64,000 bases of DNA from Stichopus chloronotus. Taxonomy: Eukaryota > Echinodermata > Holothuroidea > Aspidochirotida > Stichopodidae. The notes beneath the pieces are model-generated. The model was given only the letters and a program-made list of their open reading frames with translations. It searched no databases and was not told where the DNA came from. Where the stretch lies: contig CM037845.1 of assembly GCA_021234535.1 (NCBI GenBank), positions 13,660,643-13,724,642 of the forward strand, given 5' to 3'. Of the stretch, positions 13,601-23,588 are shown piece by piece (within the stretch, counting starts at the first letter, position 1; each line of letters starts with the position of its first letter). The translations under genes and the position numbers were made by a program.

Positions 13601-15172
13601 ATTTATGAGGAGTTTTGAAGGTTACAACCACATGGCAATGCGCATGATTAGTCAAGTCTCGCGTCCAGCGGTCTCAAAAGCTGTCTCAAAGTTTCGATTC
13701 ATTGACCTGGCTCTTACCTACTGGCTGCATGAATATGTAGCAATATCTATGTAGTATTTATGTGAAAAAAAGCGTCCGGTCTCGAATTTTCGAAATCGAA
13801 TTTGTGTCGTCAATTTCTCACTCATCATTAATGTTCATGTGGCAAATGGGAATTCTCTAACTGTGACCATTTGTATGTAAAGGAGACTTGACAGGTTTGG
13901 AAGAATTTAGTGAATTTTAGGAAATTAGTCAACGCGCCTCTTTAAAAGGCATGACGGTGTTCTTCACGTTCAATTTAGTTTTGCATGATATCTGTTTAGT
14001 TGTTGTTATATCCACATAACACAAAATCCCCTTTTTCTTTGATTTCACTTTAGCTTTCCTTCGCCAGCAGAAAATCTCTGCAAAATTTTGGCAATCATTC
14101 AAGTCAGATGGAACTGACAATGCCGTTTGAATCATTTTCTGTAGTCGTAAAAAGTTCCACCCGTAGGCTAACTTTAGTTATGTGTAATCAATATCTCCAC
14201 AATGCGATTAGGATATACAGGGCCTAGTTCCTTGAGCCGATTCAGTCTGAACAGCGGGGGAGGCCGAGCTGGCCTTCAGTGTATTTGATAGACTGGGTCC
14301 ACGGCCCCTTGGATACTGTGACGTCGACAATAATTCCTCTTCTCGGCTTAGTGAAAGTGACTCCCAAAACATCCATGCTTGTATTCCAATCGATGTTTTA
14401 ATGATTACTCGGGGACAATCTCAGAGACAGAAAATGCGATCTTTTTGTGAGTGGAGAGGCTGAATCTGGTGACACTATATAACGGCGCATATATTGATTC
14501 GAGAAATCAATTCTAAAAGTGCTTTAACCGGAATTGTATTTATGCCTCCACCAAACAACGATCGGATTAGCTGGTAGGCCTATGTAAACATTCTTTCTCG
14601 ATTGGGGTAGACGACTATCTGTTGCAACTCCCTGTTTAGAGCAAGTCACTGAGGACCAATAAATAATACCCGTTGCTACATTAACCTGTATCACATCTAT
14701 AGTAAGAAGGTGTACTTTCCTCTTCGTACGATTGATAGTTCCTTCACCCAGGAGACAAATTTTTGGAATTTCATTTTCCTTTAAAATGATATGGAAATCT
14801 CATTTACCTACGACAGGGACGGCTCAACAAGGTGTTAAATGTTTAGTGAGTTATGTAATCTTCATGAGTGGATAATCGGTGACCAATACCCATTATTGAA
14901 AGCCATAGAAAACGCTCTTCGGGCTTATCACATCATGTTATTGCTTAAATTTAATCCTGCAGATCTCATCACCATGCGGTGAAACTTCGATGGAATTAAC
15001 GCGCAAGTGCAGCGAACGACGTTTTACTCAATTATCCTGATAAGTTAGATATGGACCTACAACAGATACCAATTGTGGGTACACATTAGCCATTCAAAGA
15101 TGACTAAGATGAGGTTAACTCAATTTCGAACTATTCTTCTTTCATCCTCAGTGTGAACTAATTCATGAGAAA
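10700..15172. other. Intergenic region between divergent genes
   Basis: This stretch separates the minus-strand gene on the left from the plus-strand frame at 15173. It holds only short open frames without splice or protein support. Visible features are G runs at 11624-11635, 12884-12897 and 13410-13420, and an AT-rich TATATATA tract near 11322. I see no RNA gene or transposon ends. Confidence 0.5.
14476..14482 (+). promoter_or_regulatory. Possible TATA box for the 15173 gene
   Basis: TATATAA lies about 690 bp upstream of the ATG at 15173, in a small GC-richer context. If used, the transcript would have either a long 5' leader or a leader intron ending at the acceptor-like CATCCTCAG at 15143-15151. 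Position and motif are the only support. Confidence 0.2.
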
Positions 15173-16093
15173 ATGAACAAAAACAAAGGCAAATTTAAGC
15201 GGCGAGCCAGCGCCCCGGGAGTCATGTCGACGGCAATGGCGAAGGTTTACGAGGAAAATCGCCACGAGGAATCCCGCCTCGACTTGGACCTGGCGGAACT
15301 TGGTAGGAAACATCATTTGAGCAATATACGGCACTACACCGAGGTGAAGTCAATTGCGAAAGAGTTGGTGAACTTGGAAATTGAAAAGGACAACCTTTCG
15401 TTTACATTCACGAAGAAACAACTGGAGGGAAAAGATGTTCCTTTATTGGCGAGAAAGAAAATAGCTATCCAAAGGCAAAACTTCAAGCGTCGATATAGCG
15501 GGAACACATTATCGAGGAAAACTGAAGGAAATGACGCAGTAGATTTAAACCAACCACTGGTTGCTTCCGAATCCAGTGATCGACCGACGGTGACACTTCT
15601 ACCAGATACTCAACAAAGTAACCTGGCCGTCGGCTTCGGCGGTGGTAAAGGAGGTTTACCGCCTATTGATAATGGAACAGTCAGCCCTGGTCAGAGGCGA
15701 CCGGCGGGTGCACTCGTATCCCAGCGACGCCACTCTGCCTTTCCCCGTATGATCTCCACACCGCCCAGGAGAGAAATAACAGCTGATCAGGGCCTCGATC
15801 GACTTCCCGTTCCTTCTGATCACCCTGCGACTGGTACAGGGTCTGTCAGTGCAACCATACCCGGGGTAACCACTGACGCAACGAACGAAGACATGGTCAC
15901 TAAAATCACCCACGTCGGAGATGACGGTGATGGCGAAAACCGTCATGGCGCCAACGGTACACTCCATTCCTCTCATAGTCCAAAGAGAATGCGAGAGTTA
16001 AAGGAGGAAATTGCGTTGCACGATAAATTGTTGCAGAACAAGATCAACGATTTTTTGCTGTTACAATTGCCCGGGGAGAAGCAAAGCGTGTAA
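15173..16093 (+). CDS. Unrecognised basic protein with three RRxS sites, 306 aa
   Basis: This is by far the longest open frame in the window and is more GC-rich than its surroundings, as expected of real coding sequence. I do not recognise the family. The N-terminus is basic (KFKRRAS). Residues 30-105 are charged and probably helical. Residues 115-270 look disordered, with a glycine-rich patch at 154-161 and many Pro, Ser and Thr. Residues 271-300 form a charged, leucine-rich stretch that may be a short coiled coil. Three sites fit the basophilic-kinase pattern RRxS: S13, S109 and S188. There is no signal peptide or membrane segment. The ATG at 15173 is the natural start, but the frame is open upstream to a good acceptor (pyrimidine tract and CAG at 15151), so this could be the last exon of a longer gene. 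A poly(A) signal follows at 16363. Confidence 0.75.
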   Translation: MNKNKGKFKRRASAPGVMSTAMAKVYEENRHEESRLDLDLAELGRKHHLSNIRHYTEVKSIAKELVNLEIEKDNLSFTFTKKQLEGKDVPLLARKKIAIQRQNFKRRYSGNTLSRKTEGNDAVDLNQPLVASESSDRPTVTLLPDTQQSNLAVGFGGGKGGLPPIDNGTVSPGQRRPAGALVSQRRHSAFPRMISTPPRREITADQGLDRLPVPSDHPATGTGSVSATIPGVTTDATNEDMVTKITHVGDDGDGENRHGANGTLHSSHSPKRMRELKEEIALHDKLLQNKINDFLLLQLPGEKQSV

Positions 16094-16362
16094 CAACTTT
16101 GATGTCGATCGGCATGACTTTTTCTACGCCGCACCATTAGTAATATGATAAGTTTTGATGTCTCTACTTTTATCATGTTTAATACTACGCAACTGTTTTT
16201 CAATTATGTCAAGGACGAGGATTAGTAGGTACATATGTAATGTTTGTATGACTATAACGAGTGTTCGTCCTCATAAAACTAGCATTGGCTGTAAACAATC
16301 GACTTTTGAGACTGGAGGGCACTGTCGAAATGTAGCAAAAAACATCTTGGCTGTGGGTTTGC

Positions 16363-16368
16363 AATAAA
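16363..16368 (+). terminator. AATAAA polyadenylation signal for the 15173 gene
   Basis: This is the first canonical AATAAA after the stop at 16093, about 270 bp downstream. A second AATAAA lies near 16525. Either would suit the 306-aa gene. Confidence 0.5.
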
Positions 16369-17839
16369 GACAGGTATAGAAATGGTATAGAAAGAGATAA
16401 AGAAATACGTCAAGGAATACCACTTGGGTACTATAGAAACTTCAAAAGTGAATTTAATGCTTTTATGTAAAGAATTAACATGGGCTTTGAACTATCAATG
16501 GCATCCTTGCCGTGCATGAGTCCAAATAAAGCGGAGCGCCACTCATCAATTGGTGCAGAGCGAACAAGACTGTTTTTGACTCTTCAAACCCTCCAGATGA
16601 CCGGAAACGACCTTTTGCAGGTGTTCCAAGCTGCATGTACCCAGCCTTGAAATAAGGATCTCATGCCTGCAATTTCTCCATTAATGAGATAAACATCAAT
16701 GTATGAAAGATGGTAACACAAATCAGATGGGTTGAGATACAAGAACTGTAAAGAATTATGCATCCTGTTTACTTTTTCTCTTGGAACAGTTGGCAAATAT
16801 TCGGAAGGGGGTAAAATACCTTTAGCCCCCACTTTTTTATCGGTTGATAATGACACATTTTAAAGTTGAAAGTAAATATGGAAACTGGGTTAGACAATTG
16901 AACATTAGCTAACACATTAGCTAATGCGGGAGATATTTAGGGGAAACGCCTGGGTAAAGCATGAGCTTGTGTCATCCGAACACCCACACCCCCACCTTGA
17001 GATGCGGGCCTGAAATGACGTAGGCCTACTTTCAAGTAGTAAAATTGACGTACATCAAAGTAGTAAAACTGATGTACTTCTAAACAGTAATATGGAAACA
17101 TATTGGTTCTTATTAAAAATAGCCTTACTTGGAATTGACATGCAATAATTTTTCGGGATTTTTTAATTCACGGTTAGGGTTGGATAAACTAGAGGCTCAT
17201 TGTTTTCAGAATCTATGACATTATTAACATCCAATGTTTTGATTGACGGTTTGGGGAGGGGTATTGACAATGCTTCCCAGTGCATGCATGCCGAACGGCC
17301 GGCTAAGGAATCAATCTTCTACACCCATATGGGGCCTACTCCGTATAAGCAACAGACGGCATGTATGGCCAATCGAAACCTTGAAACAAAGATTTCACAC
17401 AATTATACTCACCTCGTTTAAATTGTGTTGTTAATCTGCTTCGTCTTAGTTTTCAATGTACTAAAAAGATCACAATTGTGAAGCCACTTTAACCCGTCCC
17501 CCCCCCCCCTCTCCCAAAATGAGGTAAATTATGATCCCTCACTCCTCACGGCATTTTTTGTTTATCTCATCATCAGTTTTACTCTGCGTTCATTTTAATT
17601 TGATCCTCATCACCTTTCGTCATATTTTGAAAGCTGAAAGTAATAAAGTAATATAAGTGCACCGTCTAGAGGGATCCATGATCACTTGAGTGGAGCAGAG
17701 AGGCACTGACAAAGATAGCTTGACTCTCACGTAAACCCCATTGTAAGGCGGCTTGGTAAATGAGGGAAACTAATACATACAAAAGTGGTTTTTTTCCCCT
17801 TCAGTTATTTCAACAGGTTTGAGGATACACAGTGACTCG

Positions 17840-18112
17840 TTAATCATCGCATACAGTAATAGTTGGGAGTGATTCACAATAGTTGTCGTCTACAATACAG
17901 TGTAAAACATTGTTATTGTAGGCTTTTGCTACAAATTGTTGTTCAATTGTTGACGTCATTTCTCCTTCAGTTTCGATTGCATTGTAATTCAACTCAGCTG
18001 GGACACTATAACAATGTTGACATATACATTTAACCTTGCGTCGATCATTTGTGTTCATCTTTCGGAACCAAAATACGCCATTCAGCCCATCGAGTAAAAA
18101 TATATTCCTGCA
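17840..18112 (-). other. Candidate terminal exon on the minus strand, hydrophilic tail
   Basis: On the minus strand a CAATTGCAG acceptor near 18112 opens a frame that runs to a stop at 17840. It passes through WFRK and then a hydrophilic, Cys- and Tyr-containing tail. It could be the last exon of a gene with 18178-18362, but no donor clearly joins them in phase. Chance is a real alternative. Confidence 0.2.
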
Positions 18113-18177
18113 ATTGTTGTTGTTTTTTTTTTTATAACGTGCAGCTGTATATATACGTCTTATTGGTCCACCACATC

Positions 18178-18362
18178 ATTTTCCATAAACAGGACCAATA
18201 GTCCATCTGCAAGTATAGCAACGAGATGGGTCTGAATCACTGAGATCGTTAATCACGAATGTATGATTTTGTCCTGAGTGAGCCAAATCACCCTGGTTAG
18301 CTAATAGCCATATTGAATCTTGTCTTTTCAGTTTTTCGCCATTTCTCGCCCCATCACGCGCC
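18178..18362 (-). other. Candidate exon resembling half of an Ig-like domain
   Basis: On the minus strand an acceptor (CTGCAG at about 18363-18368) leads into an open frame of about 60 codons. It contains HTFVINDLSDSD followed shortly by YTCRW. This resembles strands E and F of an Ig-like domain, but the spacing between Asp and Cys is one residue longer than the usual DxxxYxC pattern. No first half of the domain with its partner Cys was found upstream. Confidence 0.25.
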
Positions 18363-18899
18363 CTGCAGGTCAGACCATGGAGGAGGTAAGAGCACGGCCA
18401 GAGCACCTCTTCGTATCTTGTCTAACGAATAAGATGCATTGACTAACAGTGTAGCATTTCCACTGGAGTATCGAATTAACCAGTTGAATAGTACAATGAA
18501 AATCTGATATTGATCCATTTTAAATTACTCTGTAATTAGCTAATGAGCAAGTATGTTCGTAGGTATTGATGAATCCAACCTTTGCATCTTATGCAATAAA
18601 ATGATAACAACATTGACATTTATGTTTTTTGTTCTGCTTAGTTGCATGTTCCCCCCCCCCCCCCCCTTTAAAGATACATTATGAGATAACGTTTTGCGCC
18701 ACCCAGTGGTGGCGTCCCGCTTAGATAGTAACTCCAATATGCACCCCCAACCTTTTTCTTTGTTTCGCTGACTAAATTCTTCACTCCCTCCTCAGAAGTT
18801 TCTAATGCCGGCCTGAAAAGGTGCAAAATTGATAGGAATCAATTCAGTGTGGGCGATAAACATGCTAAGTATGGGATGTCTCACACTCACCCATTCTTG

Positions 18900-19791
18900 A
18901 TATAAAGTGTGTGCAAGATTTTGACCTTTAACTTTCACAAAAATAGCTCACATATTCTCTTTTTGAGATAAAGTAGTTACCTCAAGTGTTAAATGGTTTT
19001 GGCCTCCAGTGAGCCTAACTAACCTTTGACCTCCACTAAAAATGACCTCCACCAACAATGATAGGGATCATCTACTTAATATGGGCAATCCAAATGGTAA
19101 ATATGAGGTATATCACAGTAGGCATTCTTACATAGAGTGCTTTACAAGGCTTACCCAGTTTGAACTTTGGTGACTTCAAATGAGTTGACCGCCACCAAAA
19201 GCAATAGGGTTCTTGTACTGAATGTGGTACACCTACTTACTAAATATGAGATTTTCCTTGAGATATTGCATTTTACAATGTTTACACCATTTGACCCCTT
19301 TTGACCTCATATGACCTTTGATCTCCACCATTAACTATAAAGTTTCTATGGCAAACCTACCTACCAAATATGAAATCTTTTCAAGTTGTCCTTCTTGACA
19401 TACCATGTTTATGACATTTTCTCAATTTGACTTGTTGACCTTTTCTAAAAACAATAAGGCATTTGTAATTAATGTGACACATCTACATACATAACATGAC
19501 ATTTGCCCAAGCTTCCATTATTGAAATATTGTGTTTACGTAGTTCACAAACCCTGCTGACCTCACATGACCTTTGACCTCCAGCAAAAATGACATGGCTC
19601 TTGTACTTTATGTAGTGTAACTACAGAATAAACCTGTCCAAGCTTTCTTTCTAGAGATATTGTGTTTTACAAAGTTTCCACAATCTGACCCTCCTGACCT
19701 CACATGACCTTTGAACTCCACCAAAAACAACTGGGTTCTCTTCCTAATGTGGCACACCTACAAAATACAAGATCTGCTGAAGCTTTCTTTC
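18900..19791 (-). repeat. Satellite of about 130-150 bp, reverse-oriented array, left part
   Basis: About six diverged units are visible. Each contains TGACCTTTGACCTCCA or a variant, then a word like GGCACACCTAC, then AAGCTTTCTTTCT, then GATATTGTGTTTAC. This is the reverse complement of the 145-bp unit at 48040-49078, so both arrays belong to one family. The array is interrupted at 19792 by a MITE and continues at 20469. Confidence 0.8.
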
Positions 19792-20468
19792 TTAAAGTGA
19801 TTGCTTGCGTAGGCAAAAAGTAAAAACATTGAAATTTCATCTCCAAAAATTTGGTAAGGCTTTTAATGACACCATTCAGACAATCTGGGAAAATAAATAG
19901 GTTTCAGATGGTTAATTCTGCCACATGATTTCAAATTCTTCTAACATAACGACAAAAAGTGTAGAATACGATAACGTAGTTGTTGACAGTTTTCATTCAA
20001 ATCAACAGTGTGCTTCTTTGAGCAAGCCAATGGGAAGTATAGTAGTGTTAAATATTCAGTTACAACTCAGGGTCACCGACGCCGCAGGCAAGGTTGTGTT
20101 CAGTTCGTAGGTTACTTGTAAATACCGTGTTTCCTTTCACCCAATACCACAATTCCCGATACCTACCAAGGAGAGACAACTTGAGTAGTATGTTTTTGAT
20201 ACACTAGTGAGACTTGTACTGTTGCTTATTCATTATGTAGGCGGTTATAGTAAGAGCCGTTAATTTTCAAATATGATTTCTGTTTTTTACTGTTTTTATG
20301 GCAATCCCGCTGCTTTTCCAAGTAGTTACTGTCATTTTCCTTCCTTGAAAGACATAGTCCCTTCAAGTACAACCTCGTGTGTACATTTAAAAATATAGAA
20401 AAAGTTAAGATAAAAAATAATCTTATCTTTATCTTTTTGGTTTTTCAGTACACACGCAATCACTTTAA
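19792..20468. mobile_element. TTAA-flanked MITE, copy A
   Basis: The element begins TTAAAGTGATTGC and ends GCAATCACTTTAA, a 13-bp perfect inverted repeat including the TTAA at each side; weaker inverted similarity extends further inward. It encodes no transposase. It sits inside a satellite unit: removing the element and one TTAA restores a unit closely matching its neighbour near 19640. This supports duplication of a TTAA target, as made by piggyBac-type transposases. The termini do not start with the CCC usual for piggyBac, so the family is uncertain. Confidence 0.85.
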
Positions 20469-20640
20469 GACATTGTGTTTACACAGTTTTCACAATTGGA
20501 CTTTTGCTGACCTCATATGACCTTTGACCTCCAACAGGAACAATTTGGTACTTGAACTCAATGTGGTTCACCTGCCTATAAAAATATCAGATCTTTCTAA
20601 ACTTCCCTTCTTGACATATCATGTTTACAAGTAGCCATCA
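20469..20640 (-). repeat. Satellite array, right part after MITE insertion
   Basis: The satellite resumes with GACATTGTGTTTACAC and one further TGACCTTTGACCTCCA unit, then ends near a short CA-rich tract at 20640-20665. From there to 21390 I see no gene; an AATAAA at about 21046 has no evident partner gene. Confidence 0.75.
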
Positions 20641-21389
20641 CAAACACACACACTCACACACACGGTCGCCTGATTACAAAGGTTGGGATTATCGTGGAAA
20701 CCTAAAATGGTTCACAAATATGAGAAAAATGGACTCAGAATCACCCACATCTCTGAGGAATAAAACACATCTTTTTTTGTGTCCTTAAAATACCATTGTA
20801 TTTTGGTATGTCATCAACATTGCAAGAACCGAAATATTTTGTGTGAGGACACGTCGTTTTTTTTTTAACTTTCTTACTTTGACATTGTAAGGTATAGGTG
20901 TGTATCACATAGGAGAAATATATTTGACATAAACATTTTTTATTTATGGACTAAATGAACCATGTTTCACCTGCAAAATGTATAAACAAATTTACAGTAT
21001 TGTTATCTTGATGGAACTGTGCAAAACTTGTTTGGAACGAGCATCAATAAACTTGATTCAGACGATAAGATCTTGACTGCATTTTTCATGCGCTGACTGA
21101 GTGCCATTTACCGGCTGGAATTAAACAACCACAATGTTATACCACATGGACAATGACTCCGACAACTGATTGTGTGCTCAGTCGTGTTACCTCTTGAAAA
21201 TACATTCAGATCCAACTGGGTTTTACAAGTAATTTCTCTCCAGATTTTGCAATTGAAAAACAAATCAATAACCAGGTGCATGTTTAAAGCTACAGCCATT
21301 GTAACAAAGTTATTACGAATGAAAAATCATCAAATAATGACATGAAAGTCTCGTACATAAAGGTTGTAAAACAGGCTTCTAGAAAAGAT

Positions 21390-21905
21390 CACCCTTCATT
21401 CAGAATTTGTAAAGAAAAACACTGAGTAAAAGTCCGTTGGAATTTTGTTTATATCTTTAACTATTTTTGAGATATGACTTTTCAAAGTTTGGGAAAAATG
21501 CCAAACAGATGACATGGAGTGTTGCACAGTGCCAGTATTTCTTTTGTTAAGCCTACATACTTTGCCTCTTAATTACTGAGTTTCACATTGGTGAGTGATA
21601 TCGATATTTTTCGAGAAGAAAATACATGCTTCCAAATAAAACCCTCCTGCCATACAAAATTCTCCAATGTCCTTGAAATAAAGGTTACACAAACAAAGGA
21701 TTAACATTAGACATATCATAGGAGTCCATACAGTCACAAACTTGCATATGTACCCAATGTTTATTCATGATACAGCTGTAAGACACTAACTTTCCTGTAA
21801 ATTGGTCAATCTTTGATGGACTTTGATGAAATTTGTTACTACTGTTAATACTTTCAATGCTTAATGCACCCAACACTCCCAAATGTCATTTTCATGTCAC
21901 ATGAC
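21390..21905 (+). repeat. Dispersed repeat, copy 2 of 3
   Basis: It is collinear with 3655-4200, with the same order of landmark words through TCAATCTTTGATGGACTTTG. It ends beside GTCACATGACCTTT, the inverted counterpart of the word at the start of copy 1. It has no coding capacity. Confidence 0.65.
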
Positions 21906-22241
21906 CTTTAAATTTTGCTGTGTTTTTGTGTGTGTTGATTATTTCTACCCTCATTGGCGACAAATTTTCAGGAGTTTAATAGATTTCCAAACACACACCA
22001 GTGTAAAAAGTCATTGAAAAACTTTTTTTTACATTTTTATGATTCCATTTGATTGAATTAAAGAATTAAGCTTGGAATTTTTTAATTTTCTGAGCACCTT
22101 AAAATACATTACATATAAGTTGACTTTAACATTGTTGATGACGTGGTTCAATGCTTTAGAGTGTTGTCAAATGTAAACTAACATGTAGCTAAGTTAACTG
22201 TAGTAATATTCCTATTATTTAAAGTAGTGTCTAATCATAGG

Positions 22242-22911
22242 TTAAAGTGATTGCGTGCGTAGGCGAAAAGTAAAAACATTGAAATTTCATCTCCAAAAGT
22301 TTGGTAAGGCTTTTAATTGCACCATTCAGACAATCTGGGAATATAAATAGGTTTCAGTTGGTTAATTCTGCCATATGATTTAAATTCTTCTGACGTAACG
22401 AAAAGTGTAGAATACAATAATGTAGTGGTTGAAAGTTTTCATTCAAATCAACGGTGTGCTTTTTTGAACAAGCCAGTGGGAAGTATACTAGTACTGAATA
22501 TTCAGTTAGGTCAAAACAACTCAGGATCACTGACGCCACAATGTTGTGATCAATTGGTAGGTTATTTGTAAATACAGTGCTTCCTTTCACCAAATACTTC
22601 AATTCCTGATACTGACCAAGGAGCGACGTCTTAAGTAGTATGTCTTTGATACAGCAGTGAGACCTGTACTGTTGCATATTCATTATGTAGGCGCTTATAG
22701 TAAGAACCGTTACTTTTCAAATACAATTTCTGTTTGTTACTGTATTACGTCAATCCCGTTGCTTTTCAATGTAGTTACTGTCATTTTCCTTCATTGAAAG
22801 ACGTAGTCTGTCCATGTACAACCTCGCGGGGACAATTAAAAATAGAGAAAAAGTTAAGATCAAACATAATCTTATCCTCCTGGTTTTTTAGTACACATGC
22901 AATCACTTTAA
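22242..22911. mobile_element. TTAA-flanked MITE, copy B
   Basis: It is a near full-length relative of copy A with the same ends (TTAAAGTGATTGC and GCAATCACTTTAA) and the same order of internal sequence. Lengths are close (670 and 677 bp). Open frames within it on either strand are incidental. Confidence 0.85.
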
Positions 22912-23284
22912 CCTCTTGCAACATCATGCTTTTTATGTGTGCTTTTGGTGATATCAATGTCCCAATTTCAACCGCAGAGTATAGCATGGTCAATGTTCGC
23001 AACTCTGTCAAATCCCCTTACAAATCACAGAATACAGCACAGCCAAATGAGAGAGAAAATAACTAAACGTGTTCGAATGAAAAGAAAAGAAAAAAACAAC
23101 ACGAAAACAAAAGTGGACTTCATTAATCTGTAAAATATCTTAAGGGGATCACTTCACACTGCCAATTTTGTGATTTGTCCTCAGTACAGGATGTACTCAA
23201 AACATTTCAATTGTGAAAACAATCAGCCCCCTTGACAAACCTAACAAATAATTTGCTCCATAGTTTGCATCTCCTTTTCATCAG

Positions 23285-23531
23285 CTTTCGATGTCAGAAA
23301 AAGATGAAACACTCAGAAAATTTGTGGCACATCTTCGTAACTGTCTATTCTGTGTCCCTTCACTGAGTCTCGAAGGGATTTCAGACCAAACGGAAGAAAG
23401 TCCGCACAGAATGCAGAATAATAAAAAGTATTTCAAAGAAGTGAAGTTCCATTTTGTCACGACACTGAATGATGGAAGGATCGTAGAATATAACACATTG
23501 TTTTTGAATGCTGATGGGGTTCACTCAGAGG
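23285..23531 (+). other. Candidate plus-strand exon, antisense to the 3' end of CEP43
   Basis: A good acceptor (CTCCTTTTCATCAG at 23271-23284) is followed by an open frame of about 82 codons up to a good donor (GAGG/GTAAGG at 23531). The peptide looks protein-like, with KKYFKEVKFHFVTTL followed by NDGRIVEYNTLF. I do not recognise it. It would lie within the 3' UTR of CEP43 on the opposite strand. No companion exon was found. Confidence 0.25.
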
Positions 23532-23588
23532 GTAAGGGTTTCTCTAACTTCTTGACTTCTGTAATCTTCTGTAATTTCGACCGCTCCT

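Larger units (their letters stand above)
16400..18900. other. Intergenic, no firm gene
   Basis: Apart from two weak minus-strand exon candidates (17840-18112 and 18178-18362), I see no supported gene. C runs occur at 17498-17509 and 18651-18666. Confidence 0.45.

Noticed and set aside
16584..16856. 90-codon minus-strand frame
   Set aside because: The peptide looks somewhat protein-like, but there is no family match, splice partner or poly(A) signal; too weak to call.
22354..23066. Frames of about 110 codons on both strands
   Set aside because: They lie mainly in the TTAA MITE copy B and its flank, with no counterpart preserved in copy A.
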